DNA of 64,000 nucleotides from Emiliania huxleyi CCMP1516. Its lineage: Eukaryota > Haptophyta > Isochrysidales > Noelaerhabdaceae. Numbering within the stretch: the stretch's first letter is position 1; each line of letters starts with the position of its first letter. Below the pieces are notes generated by a model, which worked only from the letters and a program-made list of their open reading frames with translations, searched no databases and was not told the origin of the DNA. Both the position numbers and the translations under genes were made by a program. Positions 31,385 through 41,659 of this stretch are shown here, in pieces. The DNA is taken from contig NW_005198167.1 of assembly GCF_000372725.1 (NCBI RefSeq), forward strand, positions 465,041 to 529,040, given 5' to 3'.

Positions 31385-31910
31385 TGTCAAACGACGGGCA
31401 CGTTCGGGGAGGCGGAGAAGAAGCGGAAAGCCGCGCAGTATAATACTAGCGTCATCTTGTAGTGAACAGGCCGACTTCGTGGTTTGAGCGCCCAGCGCAG
31501 ACCGACCGACCGCAGGGGGGGTCCGGTCGACGGCCGCGGAAGACCGCAGACCGGAGGGGGGGGCCGGTCGGTCGGAGCGCAGACCGATGGGGGGGGGGGT
31601 CGGTCAGGTTGGCGTTCTCGTGGGTCACACCGCACACGCTCGCCGCAGCTGTGAATAAATTAGTCTCTCGAAATACTAGAGACACAAGCGCCCTCTCCCC
31701 CCGTGTAATCACTCCTCGTCCGGAGCGGCTGCGCTCTAGAGAAGCTCAGGGTTGGGTCGGAACACAAGCTCGTCAATGTCCCCGCCCACGTCGAGCCGAT
31801 GAGCCCGGTGTGCGGTGAGGGCGGAGGCGATGTGTCTCGATCACAATTCTGCGCTGGCAAGTGTAGTCATCGGAAGGGACGATGCGCGCGTACTGTGTAG
31901 TAGAGTAGGG
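31385..31910. other. Upstream region of the repeat-exon gene
   Basis: Three degenerate copies of a CGCAGACCGA-plus-poly-G segment lie at about 31497-31600. No gene seen. Confidence 0.5.
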
Positions 31911-32480
31911 GCATTGTGGGGTTGGCACTCCCATCGACCCTCATGACCTCCTGCGGTCTCTGAGATGGACACCAGTGGGTGTGGGACCACAGCCAGGATA
32001 CAACCGAAGGCTGGGTAAGCAGTAGAGGTCGATACTCGACGCGTCCCACATGGTCTGTGTCGCTGTCGGCACGCTGTCGACAGGACGTCGAGCGACACCG
32101 GTGGCAGTGCCACCCAGGAGTGGTCGGGCGGTCTCCCGTCATGAGAGAGCCACCATGTGATCCGTATGATGATTCCTGACAACCGCCTCAGTCAACTTTC
32201 GTCACAGTTCCCGCTCTGAGAGGAGCTGCGGGTCAGTTCGACAGCTGGAGCTGTGTCGCCGGCGTGCGGCGGCCTGCCTCCGGAGGTGCCTCTGAGGCGG
32301 ACATTTTTTGGTCACCGTGAGAGAACGCGTTCGAATTTTCACTCCGGAACTTCAACTTCGCACGCGCACCGGCCAGGGCTACAATAGTGCCAGTGAGGCG
32401 AAGGCGCGAGTCGAAAGGCCGCGACCGTCAAGTGTTCCCCCAAATTTCCTACTACGAGTATCGCTGTGAACCCAGCCACG
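31911..32480 (+). repeat. ~570-bp dispersed repeat, copy 1
   Basis: Direct copy of 44018-44580 with only scattered substitutions and short indels. It starts at GCATTGTGGGGTTGGCACTC and ends at CGCTGTGAACCCAGCCACG. No open frame in it resembles a transposase. I see no clear terminal inverted repeat. Confidence 0.95.
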
Positions 32481-32611
32481 CACACGTGTCTCGGTCGGGG
32501 TCGAAAATACAGTATCGCACAGTTCACAATCACATGCGCGGCATTTCATGCAGTGATGTGGCACATGAAATGGTCAACATTGCCGGGGGGGGGGGGGGGG
32601 TCCGCCATGGC

Positions 32612-32653
32612 TTTAGATGTGCAGGGGGGGTACCCAGCAGTGTGCGGCCGCTC
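32612..32653 (+). repeat. Short inverted repeat arm (partner 33737-33779)
   Basis: GCTTTAGATGTGCAGGGGGG followed by TAC.CAGCAGTGTGCGGCCGCTC recurs as its reverse complement at 33737-33779, with poly-G/C beside both arms. Confidence 0.85.
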
Positions 32654-33736
32654 CGTACACCAACACCACAAAAAGCTCGCATCTCTCTCTCTCTCTCTCT
32701 CTCCTGCTCCTCACTCACTCAGCGAGGGGGGGCTATCACCGGCATGATCAGTGGAAAGTGGAGTGGGTGGTACCGGCCGTAAAGCAAGCGCTTTGTAAGT
32801 GGCGGGTATGGGCGGCGGCGTTGGGTTGCCGGCCGAATCGTTAGCGGAGCTCCTCCCTCAAGCTCGATCACCACGCATGACGCACGTTGACGACTAAAGA
32901 AGCACAGCGACGAATGCGGCACCGGCGACGCATGGCAGGCTGGTCATGACGCAGTTATAGGGTGTTGTGTGCCGTCAGAGTGACTCTCTGTGTGTCAGGG
33001 ATAGTCAGGGCCGTCCATCAGAGCTCCAGCAAGCTCGGAGACACTCCATTAGTGCGGCTCGACCTCTTCCCTCAAGCTCGCCTGCCATGCGTCGGTGGAC
33101 TGTCGGCTGCGAAGCGGTCGCATTTGCGCGAGGCAAGGCGAGCATTTCTGCGCGCTGCATGCGCCATGACTCGCGCCAGCGCGTGCGGGAGCTCCTGGCT
33201 GAGCGTTGAGTCCAGGCGAGTTGCGCTGGCCGCTATCGCTACGCCGAGCCGAGCTTGACGCGCCGAGGCGCCGGCCAGTCGCAGCCGTGAGGCATGCCAC
33301 AGCAGCAGAGGCACCTGCCACCCATTGGGCGGGCAGACAGAAGGCCAGGGCAGCCGGAGCACCTAGGCCCCCACCCCTCCGGACACGCCGAGCCGAGGGC
33401 TGGCCCTCGCAACGGTCCTCGCAGGCCTCGCGGCCGCCTCGCTCTCCTCTCTGGGCAGCTCCTCTCGCCCCGCTGCTCCCCCTCCCTCCCCGTACCGTGC
33501 ACCCCTACGTGGCCGTGTGCTTGGGAACGTTCTTGGATGCCGTCTGCGGGCCCAGAGACGACGATGGCGTGCGGTTCTCTTGTCCGCCCTCCGTCCTCCC
33601 ACCGTCCGCCCAGTGCGATTTACATCCAGGAGGGTTTGCGGAGTGGCTCCTGTGTCAGTCTCGGTGTGGTTTGGCGCGCGCCGCCGCGCTGCGCGCAGGG
33701 TGCGCTTTTTACCATGTATTCCGGGCGGCGGCGAGA

Positions 33737-33779
33737 GCGGCCGCACACTGCTCGGTACCCCCCCTGCACATCTAAAGTC
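33737..33779 (-). repeat. Short inverted repeat arm (partner 32612-32653)
   Basis: Reverse-complement copy of the arm at 32612-32653. Confidence 0.85.
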
Positions 33780-33865
33780 ATCCCTGCTGCTAGGGGGGGG
33801 GTCTGACCCCCCCAGCAGCAGAGCTCTGCTGCTAGGGGGGGGGGGGGTCTGTGGACGGTCTGTCA

Positions 33866-34110
33866 GAGCAAAACAGAGCATGGAGGCGCATGCGCGCACG
33901 AGCTAATGGACGTGGCATAGTGGCGGTCGACGGGACGGCCAGAGCAAACAGAGCATGGAGGCGCACGCGCGCACGAGCTAATGGACGTGGCATAGTGGCG
34001 GTCGACGGGACGGCCAGAGGAGCAAACAGAGCATGGAGGCGCACGCGCGCACGAGCTAATGGACGTGGCATAGTGGCGGTCGACGGGACGGCCAGGGCAT
34101 GGAGGACAGG
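33866..34110 (+). repeat. 75-78 bp tandem repeat, about three copies
   Basis: GAGCATGGAGGCGCA recurs at 33876, 33951 and 34029, each followed by CGCACGAGCTAATGGACGTG and GTGGCGGTCGACGGGACGGC. A partial fourth copy starts near 34097. Confidence 0.95.
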
Positions 34111-34148
34111 GCAGATGACGTCAGTGACACCGCCTGGCCCTTTACGCA

Positions 34149-35161
34149 TCATGCACCGTGCGAGCGGATGGTCACGTTGAAGCTCGCGCTCCCCCCGCCG
34201 TATCGCGCCGTCAGCCGCACCACCGCACCCGCGATCGGCGCCGTCGACGTTGTCGACACCCAGCACGGGTGACCGCCACCGCAGTCCGACAGCGACGCCA
34301 CGCCCCCCGCGTCCGACACGCTCTTCCCCGTACCCACCTGCACGCTCAGACCCGCCGCGTCATCCACCACCCACTCCACCACCGCACCGCCCACCGACGC
34401 CCCTGTCGCCGCGCTCCGCACGCCCACCGACAGCGCCGGCAGCCGCCATCGGAACCGCCCGTATGTCGAGCTGAACACCAGCGTGCCTTCGATCGGACCC
34501 ACCGGCGACACCGCGACCACCTCCGCACCGCCTTCGACCGACCCCGCGCCCGCCGGCGCCACCGACGTCAGCGTCGTCGACGCCTGCACCCCGAGGTCGC
34601 CCACCGACGCGCGGAACGTCGCCCGCCCGCTCTCGTAGTAGCAGTACACCGACGAACGCACCGCCGCCGGGCGGTAGCGCACGTTCCCGTCGACCGTCAC
34701 CCGCCCGTCGCTCCCGTCTGGTCAAGGATCGCCTTCCCCATGTTCGACAGCTGGCACGCCATACGCCCGCCCGCCACCACGTACACCACCTGCTTCCCGG
34801 CCACCGGCACCGACACGCCCGTCGCACCGTCGGTCGCCGTCAGCTCGAGCACGATCGGCGCGAAGTGCGCCTGGAAGGCGGTGCCGGTGGCGTACCCAGA
34901 GTTGGTCAGGACCTGGTCCGCGCCCGACGCGCAGCTGGTACCTGGTCGTCGGAGATGCAGTCGGGGCGGAAGTAGGCACGATTCGGCGGCAAGCCAGACG
35001 ACGATCCCGGGATGTGCGCCCACCTCGCTACGGCGGCCGTGCTGCTGCCGAGTGCCGCCGCGAGCGCGTGGATGCTTTTCCGCGAGGTGCCACCCTCGCA
35101 GCCGCCGCCCTCGCCGCCCCAGGGAAGGGAAGCGACGCCGCCGCCGCCGCCCGCTCCCCCT

Positions 35162-35201
<40 letters not shown>

Positions 35202-35388
35202 TCGCGCACGGGCCTCTGCCGCCATTCGCCACGCCAGTGACGTCCGCCGCACCGCCGCCGCCGCCCTCCGCCCTCTCCCTTCCCGCGCCGCCGCCGGAGC
35301 TCGCGCCGGCAGCGCTCGACGGGCGGGGGGGAGAGGAGCGGCCAGCTACCGGGCCGTTGCCCCCGCCCATCGCGCCGGGCCCCTGCAC
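34149..35388 (-). pseudogene. Ig-like beta-sandwich surface protein with frame breaks
   Basis: On the minus strand, the part below 34700 encodes beta-rich sequence (YRPAAVRSSVYCYYESGRAT, SVGVRSAATGASVGGAVVEW, ARYGGGSASFNVTIRSHGA). The part above 34700 encodes a related module (VLELTATDGATGVSVPVAGK followed by QVVYVV). The two are one base out of frame near 34715. A second break near 34940 separates GLPPNRAYFRPDCISDD from the following frame. The modules resemble bacterial invasin/Ig-like folds; no exact family is assigned. The 5' part is Gly-rich. A + strand frame at 35012-35509 with a signal-like N-terminus overlaps and cannot be fully dismissed. Confidence 0.45.
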
Positions 35389-35589
35389 CCGGAGGCGGCT
35401 TGCGGCAGCCTTCCCGTGTCTCCGTGCGACCCGCTTGGGTAGCCGCCATGTGTGGCCCGCTGCTGGAAAAAATCCGGGCTTTAGCTGGCGTATCTCGGGC
35501 CCACTTTAGAGTAGGGCATGATCTTAGGTGTTCTGGATAGCCCACAAGGGTCTTCTGTGGCATGGTAGCGGTGGTTTTGCGCGAGGCGT

Positions 35590-36150
35590 TCATTCAAAAA
35601 TCACCACCTCCCCCCCTAAAGCTGCAGCAATAATATCAGCGATATCCTTCTCCCAATCCGGGGGGCGCAGTTCAAGGCTGATGCCGCGCTCCTCGCACAC
35701 GACCTCCAGCTCAGCCAGCGCCTTGCAGCCCTCGTCGCCGATCTGGTTGCGGTAGAGAGTGAGCGACTCGAGCCGCGGCGCTGCCCACTCCTTGATTTCG
35801 GCGGCCAGCGCCTTGCAGCCCTCGTCGCCAATCTCGTTGCCGTCGAGCCAGAGCCACTTGAGCCGCGGCGCTGCCCCCTTTTTGCCGAGGGCGGCGGCCA
35901 GCGCCTTGCAGCCCTCGTCGCTAATCTCGTTGTCAGAGAGCTTGAGCATCTCGAGCCGCGGCGCTGCCCCGCTCGCGAGGATTTCCGCCAGCTGCGCCGC
36001 CTCCGCGTCGCCCCAGCCGAGGTTGCTGCAGTCCAGTTGCATCTCGGTTTCCTCGGTTGCCTTGGCAAAGTGCTTCTTTACTACCTTTGATTTGATTGCA
36101 GCCAGATTCCGATCGGCGGCGCTCGGTGTCGTCTCAACAGACTCAGGCCA
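35590..36150 (-). CDS. Leucine-rich-repeat (RI-type) protein, 5' end unresolved
   Basis: The minus frame encodes a lead-in DCSNLGWGDAEAAQLAEILA, then three ~28-residue LRRs of ribonuclease-inhibitor type (GCKALAAALGKKGAAPRLKW, LDGNEIGDEGCKALAAEI, LYRNQIGDEGCKALAELEVV), and ends PDWEKDIADIIAAALGGEVV. It is closely related to the larger LRR gene at 46971-49144, sharing the lead-in GWGDAEAAQLAE. No suitable ATG is present before the LRRs, so a first exon probably lies upstream; the frame remains open to about 36240. A role in protein binding is inferred. Confidence 0.7.
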   Translation of the reverse strand, partial: WPESVETTPSAADRNLAAIKSKVVKKHFAKATEETEMQLDCSNLGWGDAEAAQLAEILASGAAPRLEMLKLSDNEISDEGCKALAAALGKKGAAPRLKWLWLDGNEIGDEGCKALAAEIKEWAAPRLESLTLYRNQIGDEGCKALAELEVVCEERGISLELRPPDWEKDIADIIAAALGGEVVIFE

Positions 36151-36990
36151 TGCACAGCACTTCGTCGCGCTCGGGAGCAGTGCGGTAAGGAGAGAGGGAA
36201 AACAGCACTCGCGCCTTGCGCATTCGGGCCGCGCCCACACCTCTGCCTCGCCTCTCTCTACATGGAATCGAGGACAGAGTCACAAATGATCCCGCTTGTT
36301 GTGCATGTTTTTTTTGTTTGAGGTCGGGCAGTGCTGCTGTCTTCTCCACGCAGCAGCCGACGCCACCAGGCCTCGGTAGCTGAGCAGCAGGAGCCTCCTC
36401 GCTGCTGGCAGAGTTGCGCCTCTGTTTGCCGCCGCTAAGAGATCGTTGTTGCGGGAATCCAGGGAATCTAAAGGAATCTAGAATCTGTGGGTCCGAGCCA
36501 CGTATCACGGGTGGATCCGAATTGCGCATCAGAGATCACACATCAGAGAGAGATTCGCTTCTTCGCAATTTTGCGACGCTTTTGCTTGTGAGATTGCGGT
36601 TACATGATTCGGCTTGGCGTCGCCATGCGATCGATCGTTTCGCTTCGAGAGTCTGTTCGTTTCTTAAGTTTGTTGGTGGCGAAAACAAAAACGAGCCTGA
36701 ATTTATCGGCTCGACGGCTGGCAGCGACACGTGAGTCGTGACAGCACCGGTGCGCGGTGGTGCCTGATGCCTGTTGATGGTGCAAGCGCGTCTGCATACA
36801 CAGCTTCGAGCTTGACGCAGCTCGCATTGATAGCATTTTAGCACATGGCGTGTTTGCACAAGATACCCTGTCACTGCGGCGAGAGTTGGGGCTGCGCGGC
36901 TACGGCTGTGCGGCCCCGCTGCGAGCGAGAGGTGGGCTGTGGTCGCGGGGAAGCCGCTGCGCAGCGTGGATGTGCCTACACCCGCGTGTC
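36151..36990. other. Intergenic region, no gene recognised
   Basis: Relatively AT-rich compared with the flanks. It contains the short duplications GAATCTA (near 36468-36482) and CATCAGAGA (near 36527-36550). It probably contains the missing 5' exon or promoter of the LRR gene. Confidence 0.45.
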
Positions 36991-37911
36991 CTAGCCCCGA
37001 GCCTGCCCCCCTCCCGGCTCGACGCTCCGCAACACGCGCGCAATGTCCTCCACCACCGCCGCGTTGCCACACAGCACCTGCCCCTTGCCTGCACGCAGCG
37101 TGAAAGGGCCGCCGAGGTGGTCTCGGAAGACGCCGCCCGCCTCGTGCACGATGACATAGCCCGCCGCCACGTCCCACGGGCCTCCAAACCCGTCCTCAAA
37201 GTAGGCGTCCAGCCGGCCCGCGGCGACGTCGATCATGTTTTGCGCCGCGGACCCAGAGTTGCGCAGCCCGCGCAGGCTGGCTTGCAGAAGCGCGCCGATC
37301 CGGGCCGTGGCGAGCGTGTTCATCGCCGGGTTGCGCGACGCTCCCAGGTTGTTGACGACGAGCGCCTCGCCGACACCCGCCGCGCCGCCGACTCGTATGG
37401 GGCGGCCGTTGAGCGTTGCGCCGCCACCCTTTGTCGCCACGCACATCTCATCGAGCAGCGGGTTGAAGATGACACCGAGCACGAGTTCGCCTCGGACGGC
37501 GAGCCCTATCGACACTGTGACGGGCCAGTAGCCATGCACAAAGTTGGTCGTCCCGTCGAGGGGATCAATAATCCACGTCGGCTGCTCGCCAAGCTCGAGC
37601 GGCGCATCGGCGGCGCCTCCGCCGGCGAAGGTCGACTCCTCACCGATGAAGCAGTGTTTGGGGAAGCGCTCGCGGATCGTGCCGATGATGAGCTCCTCGC
37701 AGGCCTTGTCGGTGGCCGTCACGAGGTCGACCGATGCCTCTGCTGCCGGCGCTCCCTGCTCGCTCCCCTTGCTCTCGACAGCCACGCTGAGCTCGCCGCC
37801 GTCGCCGCCTCCCGCGCGCTGCGCGTGCGCCTCGCGGATCATCCGTCCCGCCGCGCGCGCCACCTGCACCGCCAGATCGCGGAACGCCGACAGATCGTCG
37901 AGGTCTGGCAT
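36991..37911 (-). CDS. Inositol monophosphatase family protein
   Basis: Intact single-exon gene of 306 residues, ATG at 37911. It has the lithium-sensitive phosphatase signature: IGEES, then WIIDPLDGTTNFVHG (metal-binding Asp residues), and the C-terminal GGPWDVAAGYVIVHEAGG. The family removes phosphate from inositol monophosphates or related sugar phosphates using Mg2+. Length is close to the usual 270-300 residues. No targeting sequence is obvious, so it is probably cytosolic. It could act on another small phosphate ester, such as 3'-phosphoadenosine or histidinol phosphate. Confidence 0.93.
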   Translation of the reverse strand: MPDLDDLSAFRDLAVQVARAAGRMIREAHAQRAGGGDGGELSVAVESKGSEQGAPAAEASVDLVTATDKACEELIIGTIRERFPKHCFIGEESTFAGGGAADAPLELGEQPTWIIDPLDGTTNFVHGYWPVTVSIGLAVRGELVLGVIFNPLLDEMCVATKGGGATLNGRPIRVGGAAGVGEALVVNNLGASRNPAMNTLATARIGALLQASLRGLRNSGSAAQNMIDVAAGRLDAYFEDGFGGPWDVAAGYVIVHEAGGVFRDHLGGPFTLRAGKGQVLCGNAAVVEDIARVLRSVEPGGGQARG

Positions 37912-39875
37912 TGGCTCCGCGACGCGATCTGTCCTCCCGCGATCGTCGAGGTGCGCGGGCGTCGGAGGAGGCCGGCCAGCGGGTTGTTTATTTTCTTTTT
38001 TCAGTGTGCCGGTGATAGTACTAGCACGCGCCAGTTCGCACCTGTGTCGAGCCTGTGTGCTGTGAGAGAGAGTTGTCTTGTTTAAATTCTTTTTTCAGGT
38101 ATAGAAGAGCGTGTGTGTGGTGTGTGTGTAACTCTCAGGGGCAGTAGGTGGGCGAGCCTCGAGCGCGCTCATCTCGATCGTCAAGGCGTCGCTACGCGCG
38201 GTCTTCCGCGGGGGGAGCTTCGTCGACGGGTGCGGGACCGCGGCGCGGCTGGTGCTGCGGCGATGCCTCCGGCTGTTGCGGCGGGCGGCTTGCTGCTCGC
38301 GGCGATGGCGAAAAACTCGTCTCGCCGCACACCAAGGGCTTATGCTCTGTCGAGACGTGAGGCGTATGCGCCCAGGAGGGGAGGGCGCATGCGTAACGAC
38401 GCTGCTAGAGATGCCTTTCGGGGCCCAGAGATAAAACTTCTGATGCCATGCGTGACCTAGTAGTGTCCCCAGCTATGGGCGTGTCCACGTTGGAGCCTGG
38501 TGTGGTGTGGACGCGAGAATAGCTCCGCCGTTCATGGAGGCAACCGATGCGAGTCGACTGGTGTGTGTCGTCGTGGTTTCGTATCAAGAATAATCACTCA
38601 CGTATAAAAGAGCCAGGTTGCAACCCTAGTCTCGCACTGTGCTGTGAACGCTGCTGGTTGGCGTCGGTTGCGCAGCACCCCGTCCCCATCCAGGTCGTTG
38701 GTTGCTGCCACAGGTCCCGCACTATATGTAGTACAATGCCCCGTTCTCTGGATCATGCTTGTTGGCGTGGGGTACGTGGTTTGTATCGCGCGCCTTGCGG
38801 GGGGGGCGCGGAAAAGAGGAACCTCTTAGCGTCATCGCCATGGTGCTGCAAGCAGCGCCGGGCAACGACGGCTTACCGCCTCCCGGTCCCCCTCGGCATA
38901 CCTCCGCTGCTTAATGTTTGACGACTCGAACCCGTGAAGCGTCCCCGTGCGCGGGTTACCCCGCACACGGGTCAGTCTGCCAGCCACGTATCCACGCAAG
39001 CGTGGTCCGCGTGCATGGCATACAGGCGTTCGCCAGACAGCGCAGAGGCTAGGCGACCCCGGGAAGGACTAGCTCAAGGGCAACGCAGCGTCACCAGCCG
39101 TTGGCGCGCAGAACAAGTCTGCGGCCCCCGGTTGGGACGAGTGCGCGACGCGGTTGAACCGCTCAATATGGCCGGCAGCTCGCGCTGCCGGCGGGGTTGG
39201 TTGGGGAGAACCGGCACGGGGAAAGCCGGCCTCCCCGGAGGGGTCGCCCCCTGGAGGGGCCCCAAAGGGCCCCCCGGGGGGGCGGGGGCCCCCGCCCCGA
39301 GGGGCGGGGGCAGGTTCGTTGCTTAGCGCGATGGAGTCAACCCTTGTTGCCAAGTCGGCGAGCGTGTTGTGTATCGAGAGAGAGACCATAGCAGGTGCGA
39401 GAGCGGCGTCGTCCGGGGAGAGTGGTGGTGGGGGAGGGTCGACATCGAGGGCAAGTACGCATCGCGCTCCCCGAGATCGTCTCCGATCTCCCTCGCCTGC
39501 TCGCTCGGCACGTACTCGGACCATATCGCTCGAACACGAACTCGGGGGGCACGGCGAGGGTTAGCGACGGATGCGGCTTTAGGGTCGGTGGCGGGCGAGG
39601 GGAGGCTGACGGGGTTGGCTGGGGCTCGCCTGCCCAGTGGCCCCTCTGCCCCGACCACTTTATTTCCGCCCCGCGACGCGCCCCCCCTCTCCGCCCCGTC
39701 CCCTCCGCGTTCCTCACGGCCCCGCGCAGGGCCATCCTGTTTATTCGGCACCCCCTTCACGCGGACCGTGCCCCACAATACGTATATAGGATGTCTCGTG
39801 GCGAGCCATAGTGCGTAAACACGTCACGCCAGCGTACGTGGCGCGCCGTAAACGCGCATCACATCAACGTGCTCA
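37912..39875. other. Intergenic region, no gene recognised
   Basis: It contains a dispersed repeat arm (38614-38648) and a very GC-rich palindromic stretch at about 39215-39315 with several GGGGCCCC-type inversions that could fold strongly. TATA-like motifs occur at 38603 (TATAAAAG) and 39783. Open frames on both strands lack recognisable features. Confidence 0.45.
38614..38648 (+). repeat. 35-bp dispersed repeat (inverted copy 49600-49634)
   Basis: AGGTTGCAACCCTAGTCTCG then CACTGTGCTGTGAAC is present as an exact or near-exact reverse complement at 49600-49634. Confidence 0.85.
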
Positions 39876-41399
39876 TCACGGCGTGTCAGCGCTCCAGCCG
39901 CCAAGGTGGGGCGGCACCACGAGCTCCTGCGTGTCGGTATACCGGCCCTTGACGACGCGGTGCAGCTTCTCCATGAGGCGCGGCATGGCCTCCTTCAGCC
40001 GTAGAAGGGAGGGCGACCCGGGCGAGAATATCGAAGGGGGTGTCGACGAGATACGTACCTCTTCCGGAAGCTTGCTCGCCATCAGCGCGTTGTTGAGGAC
40101 GGCAGTCATCAGGTACTGGCAGCCTGTGTTCGCCTTGTCTCTCGCGTCGTAGTTACGCCTGGGGACGCCCCGCCACAGATCCTCCAGCTTACCCTGGAAG
40201 TAGAGGTGTGTGGCGATGTTGCCCGACGGGCCCGCTGTGCCGGCAATGAGCTGCGGGCTCATCACCAGACCGCCGTCGCTGATCACAGGCTCGGCGGGCT
40301 GCCATCGAAAGTTGTCGGTGCAGTTGATCACAAATGTCCCCGGCGGCAACTGCTTCCGCGCGGTGGAGCCGTCGAGATGCCGCATCAACAGGGACGGCTG
40401 GCCCGCGTCCTGCTGGATGCACAGCAGGTGCGCCTTTGTCACTTTTTGGTCCGAGGGGCTGAGCGCGGCTGCCATCTCTGCCACCTCCTGCGCAGATGCG
40501 GTGCCGTTGACAAAGGAGGCCGCGTCCGGAATCGGAGAGCGCAGGAGCCCTTTGGAAGCCACGTGGTTTAGCACCTCCAGGCCATTGGTGCCGTCGAAGA
40601 TGTCGAACATCTCAATCATCAGGTCGATGCCGTCGGCCGCGTCCGGATCGGACGGAGCCTGGGCTGGGAAGAGAACCTCCCGGCTCGCAAAGTACGTGCC
40701 CCGACCTGCGATGCAGTGGATGCGATGACTCGCGCCGGGCAGCTCGCGAGAGAGGCGCAGGATGACATCCATCGCAGTCTTTCCGCTGCCCACCACAAAG
40801 ATTGGCGCAGCTCTGAACTCTCCAAAGCGCATCTTAGCGATACAGCTCGGGCTGCCAACATCGCCAGGGCAGAGGGAGTGGACAGACAGGCCACCCGGCA
40901 CGGGAAAGGGCGACTTAATCGGCGTGTCGGCGCCCAACGCCTTGATCAGCCGAGACGCCACCACGCGGAGTTTCGCGCTCGGCTGCGCCATCCGGTGCAC
41001 GCTGATTTCGACTTTCCCGTCATTTGTGCTGTGCCCATCAAAGTGGTGCTCAAACAGCTTGACGACGTCGAGGCTGCGCTCTGTGACGCACGCTTCCATT
41101 GTCTCCTCAAAATACTGGAGAATCTCCCGTTTGCTCGCCTGGTACGGAAAAGCCTTTTGCTGCGGAGCGAGCGAGAGCCATGGCCGCTCACCGATCCCGT
41201 ACGCCAGGTGCGGCCCGTGCAGCCTCACAAAGTCGTACTGGTCTACCCACTGCCCACCCCATGTGCGCTCTCGCGCGATGACAACGACGCGAGCCGACTC
41301 GGGCAAGTACTTCGACGCGGCGTTCAGCACGTTGACGCCTTCCCATCCGGCTCCCACGATGCAGAGGTCGCATGCAAGCACCTCAGCGTCCGCCTCCAT
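39876..41399 (-). CDS. FAD/NAD(P)-binding monooxygenase-like flavoprotein
   Basis: Intact minus-strand gene; ATG at 41399 gives 507 residues. The N-terminal Rossmann motif is CDLCIVGAGWEGVNVLNAAS (GxGxxG, FAD). An internal second dinucleotide motif, IFVVGSGKTAMDVILRLS, fits NADPH binding, and FVINCTDNFRW resembles the late FAD-domain strand. This layout is that of flavin-containing/Baeyer-Villiger-type monooxygenases. The substrate cannot be deduced. No signal or membrane anchor is evident. The frame stays open 15 codons further upstream but without another ATG. Confidence 0.85.
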   Translation of the reverse strand: MEADAEVLACDLCIVGAGWEGVNVLNAASKYLPESARVVVIARERTWGGQWVDQYDFVRLHGPHLAYGIGERPWLSLAPQQKAFPYQASKREILQYFEETMEACVTERSLDVVKLFEHHFDGHSTNDGKVEISVHRMAQPSAKLRVVASRLIKALGADTPIKSPFPVPGGLSVHSLCPGDVGSPSCIAKMRFGEFRAAPIFVVGSGKTAMDVILRLSRELPGASHRIHCIAGRGTYFASREVLFPAQAPSDPDAADGIDLMIEMFDIFDGTNGLEVLNHVASKGLLRSPIPDAASFVNGTASAQEVAEMAAALSPSDQKVTKAHLLCIQQDAGQPSLLMRHLDGSTARKQLPPGTFVINCTDNFRWQPAEPVISDGGLVMSPQLIAGTAGPSGNIATHLYFQGKLEDLWRGVPRRNYDARDKANTGCQYLMTAVLNNALMASKLPEEVRISSTPPSIFSPGSPSLLRLKEAMPRLMEKLHRVVKGRYTDTQELVVPPHLGGWSADTP

Positions 41400-41587
41400 G
41401 GGAGCACTAGCAGAGAACAGCACGCCACAAGACGCGCGATACACACGAGCACAGGCACGCCGCGCAGCTGAGACGCCGAGGCGTTTGACAGATAAAAAAA
41501 AGCAGCCGCCTCGGGTCTGCTACTCGGCGTCGGCACGGCAACGAAAATACAGCGAGCCTGAATAATGAGAAAACGGGTGGAACCAAA

Positions 41588-41658
41588 GAAAGAAAGAAAG
41601 AAAACAGACAACCCAAGGGAGGGATGGGAGGACGGCACGCCGCCACCACACAGGGATT
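41588..41658 (+). repeat. ~70-bp dispersed repeat (inverted copy 59753-59824)
   Basis: AAAGAAAGAAAGAAAACAGA, CAACCCAAGGGAGGGATGGG and AGGACGGCACGCCGCCACCA appear in order here and as reverse complement at 59753-59824. Each copy lies in the 5' flank of a gene (the flavoprotein and the GYF protein). Confidence 0.9.
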
Positions 41659-41659
41659 T

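Larger units (their letters stand above)
32481..33865. other. Intergenic region with small repeats, no gene recognised
   Basis: It holds poly-G runs (32585-32600, 33792-33800, 33835-33848), a TCTC microsatellite (32681-32702) and the inverted repeat pair 32612-32653 / 33737-33779. Confidence 0.5.

Noticed and set aside
33206..33806. Plus-strand frames of ~170-190 codons
   Set aside because: No domain, no consistent protein-like composition, and equally long antisense frames.
33866..34110. Possible CRISPR-like array
   Set aside because: Units are contiguous 75-78 bp tandem repeats without unique spacers, in a eukaryotic context.
38850..38940. Possible minus-strand class II tRNA (GGTTCGAGTC with an upstream TGCCGAGG)
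   Set aside because: The T-stem does not pair, and the acceptor ends are not complementary.
39069..39818. Overlapping frames on both strands around 39.1-39.8 kb
   Set aside because: Dominated by the GC-rich palindromic stretch; no recognisable features or start context.
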